Positions 25,201 through 40,371 of a DNA stretch of 64,000 nt are shown here, piece by piece. The notes under the pieces are model-generated. The model saw nothing but the letters and a program-made list of their open reading frames with translations. It was not told the DNA's origin and did not search any database. Positions within the stretch are counted from its first letter, which is position 1. The number at the start of each line of letters is the position of its first letter. Both the position numbers and the translations under genes were made by a program. The stretch covers positions 1 through 64,000 of the forward strand of contig NW_024086823.1 in the NCBI RefSeq assembly GCF_009730915.1, written 5' to 3'. The DNA is from Dioscorea cayenensis subsp. rotundata. Lineage: Eukaryota; Streptophyta; Magnoliopsida; Dioscoreales; Dioscoreaceae.

Positions 25201-26052
25201 GCCACTGATTTAAATGAGGAGCAACGGATGATACTGAAGGCTGGTGCCAACTGTCACCTGCAGCTAAACAGAGTGCTCAGCGACTTAAATCTTGAAAACA
25301 TAATGGACTGGTATTATTTACTATCTTTATCCAAAACTACTTCAATTCCATTAGTTAGTCCTCCTGTGGGTTGGTTGGCGCTGCCACCTCTGCTCTTACT
25401 ATAATGTTGTTGTCAAAATTGTCCCCAGCTGTCCGGAACTAGAGGTGGCTGAGTTTGTTCTGCGAGATGTGGTGGTTGCTGCTGTGAGTCAAGTGATGAT
25501 TACTAGCCGTGGTAGAGGGATTAGAATAATCGATAGCCTGCCAGATGTATTCCTGACTGAAAGCCTTTATGGGGATAATTTGAGGCTTCAACAAGTAATT
25601 GCCAATTTACTGGTAGTGTCTGTGAAGTACTCGCCAAGTGGAGGTCTGGTTGAAATCACTGCCAATATCAATAAAGATCGCTTGGGAGAACACATCCATC
25701 TGGTTCGTCTGGAACTCAGGTATTACCACGTTCTATTTTCCACTCTTCTATTACATTAGTTGTCATTCATGAGAGCCTGCAAAGCACTTGGCTGAATTTG
25801 CCTTGAAACAGTATAACACACACAGGCGGCGGAGTGCCAGAAGAATTACTTTCCCACATGTTTGGCAACTATGATGAGCTGCCCGTGTCTGAGGAGGGCA
25901 TTAGCCTGGTTGTATGTATGAAACTAGTCAAGCTCATGAACGGAGATATCCACTATATCAGAAAAGAAGGCAAATCGACTTTTGTTATCTCCTTGGAGTT
26001 AGCTTCAGCAACCAACAAGACTAAAGATTTGGCTCTGAGGATTTCAGAGTGA
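22257..26052 (+). pseudogene. PHYB: Phytochrome, PHYB-type, with a one-base frameshift in exon 1
   Basis: Four exons at the standard phytochrome intron positions: 22257-24373, 24491-25310, 25429-25719 and 25812-26052. Domains: Ser-rich N-terminus; PAS with [23 protein letters not shown] with [17 protein letters not shown] (Tyr245), [11 protein letters not shown] and the chromophore Cys332 in [13 protein letters not shown] with [10 protein letters not shown]; two PAS repeats (ISGWNTKIAQLTG; CSEWNTAIAKLSGWSREQ); and a histidine-kinase-related tail (YGDNLRLQQVIANL). It is nearer PHYB than PHYA or PHYC. The frame stops at 24024-24026 (WKDF-stop), and MDAIHSLQLILRG continues one frame over. Removing one T of the TTTT at 24021-24024 gives 1,155 residues, the usual length. 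The family acts as a red/far-red photoreceptor moving to the nucleus. Odd points: altered chromophore-site neighbours and a poly-Gln loop. Confidence 0.9.
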
Positions 26053-26431
26053 GAACCATACATGTAGTTAGAATACGTTGAAAATTCAGCTCTGTGTTCT
26101 GTGATGTGATTGTGCCAAAATTAGGATCCTTTAACCTCCTGGCGGCAGCTGCTTTATTGGTTTGTTGTCTTCTCTATTTGCTTACTTGAACAATGTAGTT
26201 GATGTATTTCTTTCAGGTTTTGTATGTGTTTGTGTGCATGCGTGAAAAGAAGATGAAACATCAAATGATTCAAATCACAAAGTCACACTGACATGTTTCT
26301 TTACTACTACTTAATGAGAACAAGCATGAGAAGAGTAAAAGCTAGCAGAGATGATATATTGTCTGCTAGATGGCAGTGACAAGAGAGCAAGTATAGCAGC
26401 AAAAGTAGAAAAGGGAAGTCTCACAGTAAGC
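26053..26431. other. Convergent 3' regions
   Basis: Short spacer between the phytochrome stop and the stop of the minus-strand gene; it should hold both 3'UTRs. Nothing else is seen. Confidence 0.5.
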
Positions 26432-27162
26432 TTAGTCCTCATGGACACTCTGAAGAATATGAAGCTGGGCGTTCTGCAGACGGGCCCGGGTGGCTTCATT
26501 GGACGCATCAATCATGCGAAGCTGCTTGATCTCTTCCTGCCACTTCTCAATCTGCTCCCTGTGAATCCTGCATCATAAATGGCACAATGGGCTCATGAAT
26601 GCATACATTCAGAGGATGTGATTACTTGACAATCAGAAACATCACAGCTCACGCAATCAATCTATCCTCGAAATCAGTGGTGAGGTCCCTGAAGAGTGCC
26701 TTGCCAGCTTCCAACAGCTCAGAAACCTTGATGATATATATATATACGTTTGGAAATTAGTGAGATCAATCAAGCAACAGAAATTCATTCAAATGGGATT
26801 CTAATTTATACCCGGTTCGTGAAGCCTTCAATTTTGTCCAGGATGCGCTGGATGTTGGCCTCCATCTCTGGCGATCCTGTTCCAATACCTGCTTCCTCCC
26901 CGCTCACTTCCACCCCTCCATCCCCTTCACTACCCTCCTGCTTTTTTATTTACTCTTCTTCTTCTTATATTGTTCGCTCAAATTACATTATAAATAATTA
27001 AATATATAAACAGAAAAACGAGGTTGGGCTGCTGTGGAAGTGTATACCGTGGTTTTCATGCGCTTGCGCATGACCTCGATCCCATCCATGGCTGGAAGTG
27101 CCCTGAGCGAGCTGCCATACAAAGAGGAACGGAGATCGAACATAGAAATCCAGATGCAAGAC

Positions 27163-27196
<34 letters not shown>

Positions 27197-27621
27197 CAAA
27201 GGGAATTGAAGAAAGAGTAGGATCCATCCATGATCAAGAAGATCAGCAGACGGATTCATTCGATTTCCGATCTTGCGCACCGATCTATTCGCTGATTCTC
27301 ATATAAAATTTTTTTAAAAAGAAATGTAAATCGTGCACAAAATTAGAAAGAAACGATCGGATCGCATTATAGGTTGTTCACCTTGAAAATCCGAAGAAGC
27401 TTCTCCCTCCCTCCCTCCCTCCCTAGGCTAAGCTAGGGTTTTCGATGATCCCTTTCGGCCCCGATATCCGGAAACCCAAAAACTGCAAGGCGATCGAGTC
27501 GAGTGAAAAGAGTAAAAACCAAGAAAACAAAAACCTGAGAGGAACGTGAGATCGAATCCACCTCCAGAGCAGCAAGAAGATCAATCAGAGGAGGAGGTTC
27601 ACCCTCACTCTCATCTCTCAA
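26432..27621 (-). CDS. Uncharacterised plant coiled-coil protein
   Basis: Not recognised by name. Read on the minus strand: exon 1 27535-27621 (MRDESEGEPPPLIDLLAALE), a second exon ending at 27048 (RALPAMDGIEVMRKRMKTT), 26812-26937 (acidic/Gly-rich, then EANIQRILDKIEGFTNR), 26653-26726 (VSELLEAGKALFRDLTTDFE) and 26432-26567 (IHREQIEKWQEEIKQLRMID, ending LHILQSVHED). The last three exons join with consistent phases and form amphipathic helices, likely a coiled coil. The start of the second exon is unclear. The natural-looking FDLRSSLYGSS just upstream of RALPAMDG has no AG acceptor before it, while the obvious acceptor GGCAG gives a frame that does not join exon 1. Initiation at the ATG at 27089 is the alternative. 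Confidence 0.6.
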
Positions 27622-30147
27622 AGACCAGAGAAACCAAAGAGACGCGTCTAGTCGAGCAGGCGTTCAAGGACTCGAGTGCGTATCCCTATTATAATAAATA
27701 CTATAAAATATAGAGAACGCGCGGGAAGCATTGATTTTCGTATCCGAGTTCCGCCCAAACACACACAGCATTACCAACAATATCCAATAGAAGACGTCCA
27801 CGTGTACTAGACCTTTCATTTCCAATCACACAAACACACACATACTTCATACACGCAGATTTGTGCGGATGCAATTAGCAAAACAAATTTCACAAAACAT
27901 CATCATACAATTACTCCTTTGATATATATATATATATATACATATTGCAAGTTTGCAACAACAAAGAAAGCAGCATGCAAGAACATACAGTAACATTGTT
28001 CCTTCCTTGCATTCCACTGGCTGGGTCGCCTTCTTCAGCTTTCCTGTGTCACACTACGCTTGCATAATCTTGATCTCATCTTTCTTTCCCTTTGTGCAAC
28101 ACATTTGACTGGACATGATTGGATTGATCCCATCTTTCTTTCCTTTTGTGCGACATTGGATTGGATGCAATCAAAATACAGATCAATTGAGCTCTTCTGA
28201 TCATATCAAGGTGTGCCCTTCCCATTGTTTTAACTTAAAAAAACAAATGCAATGAAAAAGCATATAGTCACCATTAAGCATGAAGCATACAGGAGTTTTA
28301 TTTTCTCTATTTTCACTTGGAGAATGTCAATATGGTTTAAGCACATTGAGGTGCAGCCTGTTTCAGGTCCAAGCAGTCAATCAGTTGAATGTTTACATAT
28401 ATAATTGATGTAAAAATATAACTGCAGCATTATTAATATCTAAGACAGCTGGGAAGGTTAAAGCAGAGCAATAATATGACAGTTCAAATTCTAAAGGCAA
28501 TATATATCTCGAGTATAAAAGCATCTGTGAGTACTTTTTTTACTTAATGGGAACATTCATTATCATGCTTGTTAATCTATGTTTTGAGACAAATTATACA
28601 ATTTATAGTGGAGTAGATGTTATAGCATTTTAATGCCACAAGCAAAATATTTTCAAGTTCTGATATCAAATATCATAAACTAAGATGCCTTGCTTTTCTT
28701 TCATTTATTTATGTATTAACTTTGAGAAACGAACTTCTTTTGGGTTGTTCATCAGTTAGTCATCAATCGCCCAGAAGGTATCCCAATTATTATGTTTACG
28801 TTGTACTTCAACTGAATATATAATATCACCATGAATATAACACAGTTGAATAATTACTCTGCCTCTCCATGGAGGAAGGAAGCATGTCTTAAATGCTAGT
28901 TATATGGGAAAAAAAGGCTATCCTCACAATATGACATGGAGGTATGTACTATCTATGGCCCTAGTTACACCTACCGCATTGATTGTAAGAATTCTAATGA
29001 AGGAAAAGGGACATAGTAAATGGCAAAGGCAACGAAGGGAGAAAACAAAGAAAAGCAACCTCTTTAATGCAGCAGTAAGAGAGTAAAATGGACAAATTTG
29101 TTGTGTTCAATGTGATATTCAAGTACCTAATCAGTGAATACCGTCTCAGATGCTTGTGAGTTTGATAAAAGTAAGCTGCATCTGTAATTTCTGTCATTAG
29201 AGCTAGTGACTGTATAGAGTCATAGACCATGCCTGTCATACAAAAAGAATATACTTGGCTTCAGAAATATCAGCATTAGTATATATATATTACCAGGTTC
29301 ATGATCATGTTCTTCGACATTTCATTGGATCCAGTGGAGCCAACAAATCAAGATTACACTTTACATAAACATCAAGAATGGTGCTACTTAACAGAATAAG
29401 TAGTAGCATAGGTGTCAGAATTACCTCACACAAGAATGCACATTCTTGTAAATTGTTAATCACCAGCTGATTTGAGGTTTAGCCAGTAATATGAGAATTT
29501 GAGAGAGCGTAGTAATTTGTTCCATGAAGATAAATCACTGTCAGCAATCCACATCATCAATCCATCCTTAATTCTGCTGACATTCAGATGATATATAACA
29601 CAGTGAATTCGTTATGCTGATATGATGGAAAGTTTATCTGCACTGCAGTTCTGAGCTGGATGTCTTTAGAGTACAGCCATGCCAAGCATTGCTTGTACAT
29701 GTTGAAAGTTGCATCTTCCTTCTATGAACGTGCAAGAATTGGGCACCAAAGCAAATGACAAGAAAAGAAACTATCAAACAGAAGGGAAAAAAAAAGAGAA
29801 GGGGAATGCCTGGGTTAGCACTAGCAATCCATGGGATACAGCTAGAATCAAGAACTTTAGCATTGAAAGAACGAGAAGGAATTGATAAATGAGAAAGAAT
29901 TAAGAATTCCCCACAAATTAATTTTTGTTTTTACTTTTTTCTATAAACCAAAAAAAAAAAAAATGAACACTTGATGTACAGAGTAGCTAATGATTTGGAT
30001 CAACAATGTCTACAGAGAATGTATAGAGAAGCTACGGATCGCACCCGGTTCGCTTCTGAGCTATGGAAACAAACTCTCGAGAACCTAAAGATAGATTCTT
30101 TCTGATTCGCAAACAAACCAATAAGAAAACTCAAAAGAAAGAGAAAA
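27622..30147. other. Long intergenic region, no gene recognised
   Basis: Includes the presumed divergent promoter of the coiled-coil gene, a TA run at 27920-27941 and an imperfect tandem duplication at about 28070-28170 (two copies of a roughly 55-base unit with CATCTTTCTTTCC). The last few hundred bases before 30148 are probably 3'UTR of the minus-strand gene that follows. Confidence 0.45.
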
Positions 30148-30594
30148 TCAAAAGGGTGAGGAGACTTCCCGATGGACATTGCATTCCGGCGAGTAGAAAT
30201 CATTCTTCTCGAGCAGCGATCTCAAAAAGTCATGGTAAGAAGGGGGCTTGGAGCCTTCATTGGAAGCACTGCGATTGGGAGAGGGACGGTAGGCGGACGG
30301 CATGAAACAGAGATGACAGCGCGTGGTGGCGAAATCCTCATCATCATCATCATCATCATCATAAGGAGGACGAGAAGGAGGAAGAGGAGGCTGCTGCTGC
30401 TGCTGCTGTTGTTGTTGATTGTGGTTGTGGTCCCTTCTGGCTTGAAGCTTCTTGATTGGGCGGAGAAGGAGAGTCCTTGCTTTGAGGCAACCTCCAGTTC
30501 TTTGGCGCCGTACGCGCACACGCTTGGGCTTATCTTCAATGCCCTCATGCTCATCATCATCATCATCATCTCCTCCTCCGACCTTCTCAGACAT
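30148..30594 (-). CDS. Uncharacterised plant protein with poly-Asp and poly-Gln tracts
   Basis: Single exon of 148 residues from the ATG at 30594. The order is MSEKVGGG, an Asp run, a basic stretch (KPKRVRVRRQRTGGCLKART) that could act as a nuclear localisation signal, a poly-Gln run, Pro-rich PPLPPSRPPY, a second Asp run, then a more conserved-looking end with CHLCFMPSAYRPSPNRSAS and PPSYHDFLRSLLEKNDFYS. The low-complexity blocks are encoded by ATC/GCA-type trinucleotide repeats and are likely length-variable. The C-terminal block looks constrained, which favours a real gene. Function unknown. Confidence 0.6.
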   Translation of the reverse strand: MSEKVGGGDDDDDDEHEGIEDKPKRVRVRRQRTGGCLKARTLLLRPIKKLQARRDHNHNQQQQQQQQQPPLPPSRPPYDDDDDDDEDFATTRCHLCFMPSAYRPSPNRSASNEGSKPPSYHDFLRSLLEKNDFYSPECNVHREVSSPF

Positions 30595-31199
30595 CAATCA
30601 ATCAATCAAAAAGAGAAAAACAGCAGCGAGATAGAGAGAGAATGAGAGGAGGAGGAGAACAAAGACAGGAATCAGTTGTCATTGATTATTTCTTTCTTTC
30701 TTGGTTTACTACTCATAAATACATAAATAAAAACAAAGGAATCTATCTTACCTGGTAAATTCTTATATTTTTATTAATTTATTAATTATTGAAAACTGGA
30801 AAATGGGAATAAATTTATTAATAAGTGCTTGTTGGGTTGGCATTACCGCCTGATTGATTGGATCAAGCCAATTTCTGATTCAAGTTAAGTTAGGTAATAG
30901 TTTACACTTTACATATGATATGGCATATGGTATAGGGCTACCACTTCCCAGTCCCTGGTTGGCTAATTACTAATTAGCAAATGTCTTGACGCCAAGAACA
31001 GAGCAGAGGATCTGATCTATTATTATTCATTGCACCGGCTTTTGCATCAACAATAACAGTAATAAGTAAAAAGCAAAAAGCAGATAGACAAGACAGCATC
31101 ATGGCAGTAGTATCTGTAAAGGAAGCGAGTCCAACTCATATACCTCACGCCTTAATCAAACCCACCACTTGCTTAGCAGTTAGCACTTAATTAGCACCA
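30595..31199. other. Divergent promoter region
   Basis: Lies between a minus-strand and a plus-strand gene and should carry both promoters. AT-rich; no further feature is seen. Confidence 0.45.
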
Positions 31200-31207
31200 T
31201 ATAAAAA
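31200..31207 (+). promoter_or_regulatory. TATA box of the small gene at 31276
   Basis: TATAAAAA, about 70 bases before the chosen ATG. The upstream in-frame ATG at 31207 overlaps this box and so cannot be in the transcript. Confidence 0.6.
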
Positions 31208-31275
31208 TGTACACACACACACACACACAAAGATCAAAGATCAAAGATCAAAGATTAAAGATCAAAGCAGATGAG

Positions 31276-31596
31276 ATGGAGAAGAGAAGAGATGAAATGA
31301 GAAAGAAGAAAGGTTCCAAACTGTTGAAGGCGATGAGTTGCAGTAGCAAGAGAGGAGGAGTACGTAGTAGTGATTCCAATAAGAGCATTGAAGAGATACT
31401 CAAGAGTGGGCTGGGCACCATTATGGAAGAAGACCTGCAGGATCAGCAGGCGCCTATGAATAATGTCAATGTTAAGAAGAGACACAGAATAATCAGCCGC
31501 AAATTCCTCAGTTTCAGAGACATGTACATGCACTTCATGGCTGGTTTCTCTTCCTCTAGAACACAAAACTTCATCGCTGCTGGGGTTGCCATCTAG
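31276..31596 (+). CDS. Small basic protein of unknown function
   Basis: Single frame of 106 residues. The frame is open from 31207, but that ATG lies on the TATA box, so MEKRRDEMRKKKGSKLLKAM at 31276 is the best start. The N-terminus is strongly basic, the middle has SNKSIEEILKSGLGTIMEED, and the C-terminus is hydrophobic/aromatic (FLSFRDMYMHFMAGF). The 5' leader holds (AC)n and five near-perfect 7-base AGATCAA-type repeats (about 31230-31266). An out-of-frame ATG at 31271 opens a nine-codon uORF overlapping the start. No family is recognised. Confidence 0.45.
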   Translation: MEKRRDEMRKKKGSKLLKAMSCSSKRGGVRSSDSNKSIEEILKSGLGTIMEEDLQDQQAPMNNVNVKKRHRIISRKFLSFRDMYMHFMAGFSSSRTQNFIAAGVAI

Positions 31597-32538
31597 TTTC
31601 TTCCTACTTACCTGCAATCTCATCAACGACCATCCATATATACATGAGCTTAAAGCTTAAAAGCTTGCATGTTTTGATATAAGCTGAAGACAGGGACCGT
31701 CCAAGGAGGAAGGAAGGCTCACAGAGGATAACTTTTTTTTTTTTTCCTTTTCTTTTCTTTTCTTTTTAAAGTAATAGTACACAAGGGCAATCCAAACTCC
31801 TTTATTAAGTAAGTTAGTGATATTGATGTCATGTTGTTGAATTTACTTGATTTGTTTAGGTGCTTAACCTGCTTCATTTGACTAACCAAATTAACTCACA
31901 GAGGGGACAGGTGCAGTTGCGAGTGATGTAGTAAATTAGGACCAACCAGCACCCACAAGGGCCACAACCAATGCTGTGAGTGTATTGTGTGAAATTGGTA
32001 AACCATGGCGAGAGAAACTACAGACAAAGGCATCAAGTATCTAACCTGATCTGCAGGCTGATTGTCCCCAAAAGAAAGAGTAGAGGAGTAGGACAACCTG
32101 CCCTTGCTTGCAGCCTTGCAAAATGAGAATGGTAGAGATGTTGATCTATCTATCTCCCATCCTTCCCTACTCCCAATGTTTCAACCTTTGACCAAAGACT
32201 TTTTGTACCCATCCCAGCTGGAATGGAATGGGGCACCGTGTAAACTCAAATTTCCATTAATGAATCTAAGTTAGCTACAAGCCTACAACTCATGGAGCAT
32301 CCCAAATTCCAATCCCAACTCCCAAGAGAAAAGAAAACATTGAAGAAAAAGGGAAAAGAAAATCCAATTCATAAAAAAAGAAAAAAGAAGAAGAATAAAC
32401 AAAAGCATTTCATATCAGCTATATTCTATTGCATAAGAAAGTAACAAAGAAAGAAAGAAAAATAATAATAACTACATATTCAACACTAGTTTTATCCCCA
32501 AAAACTACATATTTAGCAGATAATAATTAGAAAAAAAG
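31597..32538. other. Intergenic region
   Basis: A T-rich stretch at 31732-31768 and AT-rich DNA. The part next to 32538 is probably 3'UTR of the minus-strand gene. No supported gene. Confidence 0.4.
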
Positions 32539-32874
32539 TTATGATGTTGTGTGGATTGAGGACCAAGGCCAGCAGTCGGTGTTGCAGGCGAGTGGACGTG
32601 GGTTGACAAGGAGACGTTGGAACTGTCTGCGGCGAGACGGGCAGAGGCAGCGGAGTTTAAGCCTGAGACGACACCAAACAAGGAATGGCAACCTACGGGC
32701 GGTGCGGAGGCGAACCAAGATAAGGCACCTGACACGGACCAGAGATCGTCTGATGCGGTCCATGGTAGTTCGCTTCCTGGAGAAGTGGTAGCTCCGCAGG
32801 AACAGCTGTCTCTTTTCCATGTACCCTTCCTCACTTCTCAACATCGGAGCTCTCCCCATCATCATCACCTCCAT
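32539..32874 (-). CDS. Small Arg-rich plant protein, function unknown
   Basis: Single exon of 111 residues from the ATG at 32874. It starts MEVMMMGRAPMLRSEEGYME, followed by KRQLFLRSYHFSRKRTTMDR and Arg/Leu-rich helices (IRRSLVRVRCLILVRLRTAR). A short core with EKRQLFLRSYxFSRK followed by an Arg/Leu-rich tail resembles a family of small plant hypothetical proteins I have seen before, though I cannot name a function. The frame is far more natural on this strand than the overlapping plus-strand frames. A TA-rich TATA-like region at about 32942-32962 lies upstream. It could be nuclear or organelle-targeted given its charge. Confidence 0.55.
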   Translation of the reverse strand: MEVMMMGRAPMLRSEEGYMEKRQLFLRSYHFSRKRTTMDRIRRSLVRVRCLILVRLRTARRLPFLVWCRLRLKLRCLCPSRRRQFQRLLVNPRPLACNTDCWPWSSIHTTS

Positions 32875-34811
32875 TCAAGTTAAACCTTAATCCCCCTCTG
32901 CTAACTGCTACCAAAACAACCTCTGCACCTCTTCTTGATTTATAATATATATATATATATAAACTTTGCACTACTTCTTGATAAGATTTCAAGAGAAGAG
33001 GAGGGAAGGGTTTTGAATTCCTTGGCCTGGTCCCTTCTTGCTTCTCTCTCTCTCTCTTTCTCTCTACAAACTACAAACTACAAAGGAGGAAGAACTTATA
33101 GCAGCTAACCTTTATTTATGAAAGCCGTCTCACTCTCTTTTTCCAATGTGTTTCTTTCTCTTTTACTTTTCGCTTCTTTTTGTTTATTTATATGCAGGGG
33201 GAAAAGTGTCGAGATGGTTAGATGGGAATTTGATGGCCGGTCCCATGGCTTTTCTGTGTCCTTTCTGCTACGTTAATTTCACCCCTCCCTACTCTTAATC
33301 CCTTCCTCTCCTCTTTTTAGATTTTTATCTTATAATTCTCTTTTGTCTACAATTCGCTCTTGCCTGCCCGTAATCTTTGACCACTCCTCCTCCTTCACAT
33401 ACATGCTCAATAACTACTTCAATAATTTCCATACCACTGCTTCCACATTTATTTTAACTCTAATTACTAGTTATCCGTACCGGATGGAAAACTAAAGTAC
33501 TAGATAAGAGAGGAAAAAAAAATACTCTTCTATTACAAAATACATGTCATTTTTTTAAAAAAAAATATTTTAAAATAATTATCATTTTTCAAGACAAATT
33601 TTTTTCAATTTATACTCCAAAAATATATATAGTTTTAAGAGATAAATAGTTTAATAATTTTATTATTTTTTATGTTAAAATTTAGATAATTTAATATTTT
33701 TTTAAATTTTTGTACAACATCTTTTAAATGACATGTATTTAAAAACAGAAAGAAAATAATAAATAAAACGCATCACCACCGTGGTCAATATTGTAGAACA
33801 ATATGAAATTGATTGTGAACTTATGAGACTGAATCAAAATGATTGGATGCAATGGATAGAAATTTAATGAAACGCGATTAAAAAAAATGAATGAATGAAT
33901 GTGTTTCCGGGAATGCAAAGCCACTCATCGGTGGCTATGCATTTGCAATCTCAGACTGAGCTATTGAAACAGTCAATCAGTTTCAGTGGTTGAGATTAGT
34001 TCTCGTCTGGTGACCTTAAAAACAATGAATTAACATATATTTGACCCAGTCTGCATGGTGGCTGATCACACGTGAAAGATGATTTCCAACAGTTTGTCAC
34101 AGCAAGCACTGCCTAAGGCTTAACATCTAAAGGGTAGCAGTCACGTGATAAGGAATGCATGAGAAATATTATTATAATGTTGACTGGAAAAAAAACGAGA
34201 GAAATAGATAATAAGCACTGGCTCAAACTCAAAGTCGCTTTCCTTATACACTGCCAAGCGCCAGCAGCAGAGTACCCGTGCTTGAAACATAAGCAAAGCC
34301 ACTAGCACTAATCTATATACTCTTTTTAATCCCTTGAAACTTGAAAGCATGGCATGGAATCCTTATCAACAAAGCATAAATTTACAACAGCTGATCCTTC
34401 TTCACAAGCCATTGACATTGTCTCGTGTATTACACTATTACATCCCCCCTAGGCATGAAATACTTGTGCTCTGTGGTACCTTGAAAATCACAAGGATACT
34501 TACCTTAGCAGCCATGCAAACAATGGACCGCCATTATAAGATCAGGGAGATGCATGACTGGTTCAGATTCATTTCTATAAATAACAATGTCAAATCAATG
34601 GCAACATTTCTACTCCTTCAATCACATTCTTGTAATTTCAAGAATTACAGATTCTGCTTGCAGTCTGGCAGGGGACAAGAACAACAGTAATATTTCGCAC
34701 CAGAGTCTATGGAAATCATAACCACGACGCCTACTTTATAATTATATACTGGAAATAAGTTAGTATCATTCATTTCATGACAGGACTGTGACAAAACTGA
34801 ATGAGTTTACC
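32875..34811. other. Intergenic region
   Basis: Promoter side of the Arg-rich gene with (CT)n at about 33043-33064, very AT-rich DNA at 33520-33740, and probably the COQ5 3'UTR at the right end. No gene is seen. Confidence 0.45.
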
Positions 34812-39381
<4,570 letters not shown>

Positions 39382-40371
39382 ATTCGTGGTGGTGCTCGTG
39401 GTGTCGTAGCGGTGCCGGTCCCCCGCCGCTTACAGTGACAGGACCCTACTTTTCTTTTTCGCGTCTTGATGTTGTGGGGCAAATGGGTCGGATCCGATCT
39501 GGAGATTGAGAGATTAGATGGCATTAATTTAGATGATCAAGTGCTCGTGAAGAAGCGTCAAGTCTGGTAGTGGTCGGGTGGATCATGAGATCGTACACTT
39601 GAATGGGAGCTAGAGCTAGTTAGTTCGTCACTTGAAGAAGCGGTGCGGTGCAATCATCAACACTGGTCACCGAATGACAAACCGCACACCGCATCACCAC
39701 CACCAAAGTTCACGCAACCATCATCCATCTCATCATGCTGCTAGTACTAGACTACTAGTTAAACTTTCATGCATGGAATCCATATGTTAAGTTTATATAT
39801 TTTTTTTATACTAACAATAAGAATGAAAATCATTGTTCTCTATCAATATATAAAATGGATGGTGAATATTAAGAAAAAAAAATATAAATATTCTTAAACA
39901 TAAAAATTAAGGTGGTTTGCTTTTTCCGAATACTCTGCATTAGCATATAAGTATAGCGTCGGAAGGAATTGGATCGAGCAGGGCTATGAATAAATCAATC
40001 TGTTTGGGCTCATCCAGGTGGGCCCAGCCCAGAACCATAAATTCAAGACGGCAACGAACTGGCTGCATCATGGACTTGAATAAATCGGGTCTACCGTTTA
40101 TGATTGACTTGAATTGTTCCAGAAACACAAATAATTAAATTTAAAATTAAAAACCGACACGTTTTGGTTTGCTTGGAGAAAAAGAAGAAAAAATTTAAAT
40201 TTAAAATTTAAAAATAAAAATAACAATTCAATTTCAAGTTATCGCTAGTTGGTATGGTTGGAAAAATAAAAATAAAAATAAAATAAATAATTATAGCTTT
40301 GCCTCCTTTCCAAGCTTTGTTTGGGGTTTCAAAAGAAGCGCTTAAACCTCGTCCACCCCAATCTCACCCAG
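39382..40371. other. Divergent intergenic region between COQ5 and the coiled-coil gene
   Basis: Shared upstream region of two diverging genes. AT-rich in the middle (39780-39920 and 40140-40290). No gene is seen. Confidence 0.5.

Noticed and set aside
31207-31275. Upstream ATG at 31207 as the start of the small basic protein
   Set aside because: It overlaps the TATA box and would add an (AC)n-encoded THTHT stretch.
31896-32096. Minus-strand 66-residue frame
   Set aside because: No motif, no splice or promoter context, composition compatible with chance.
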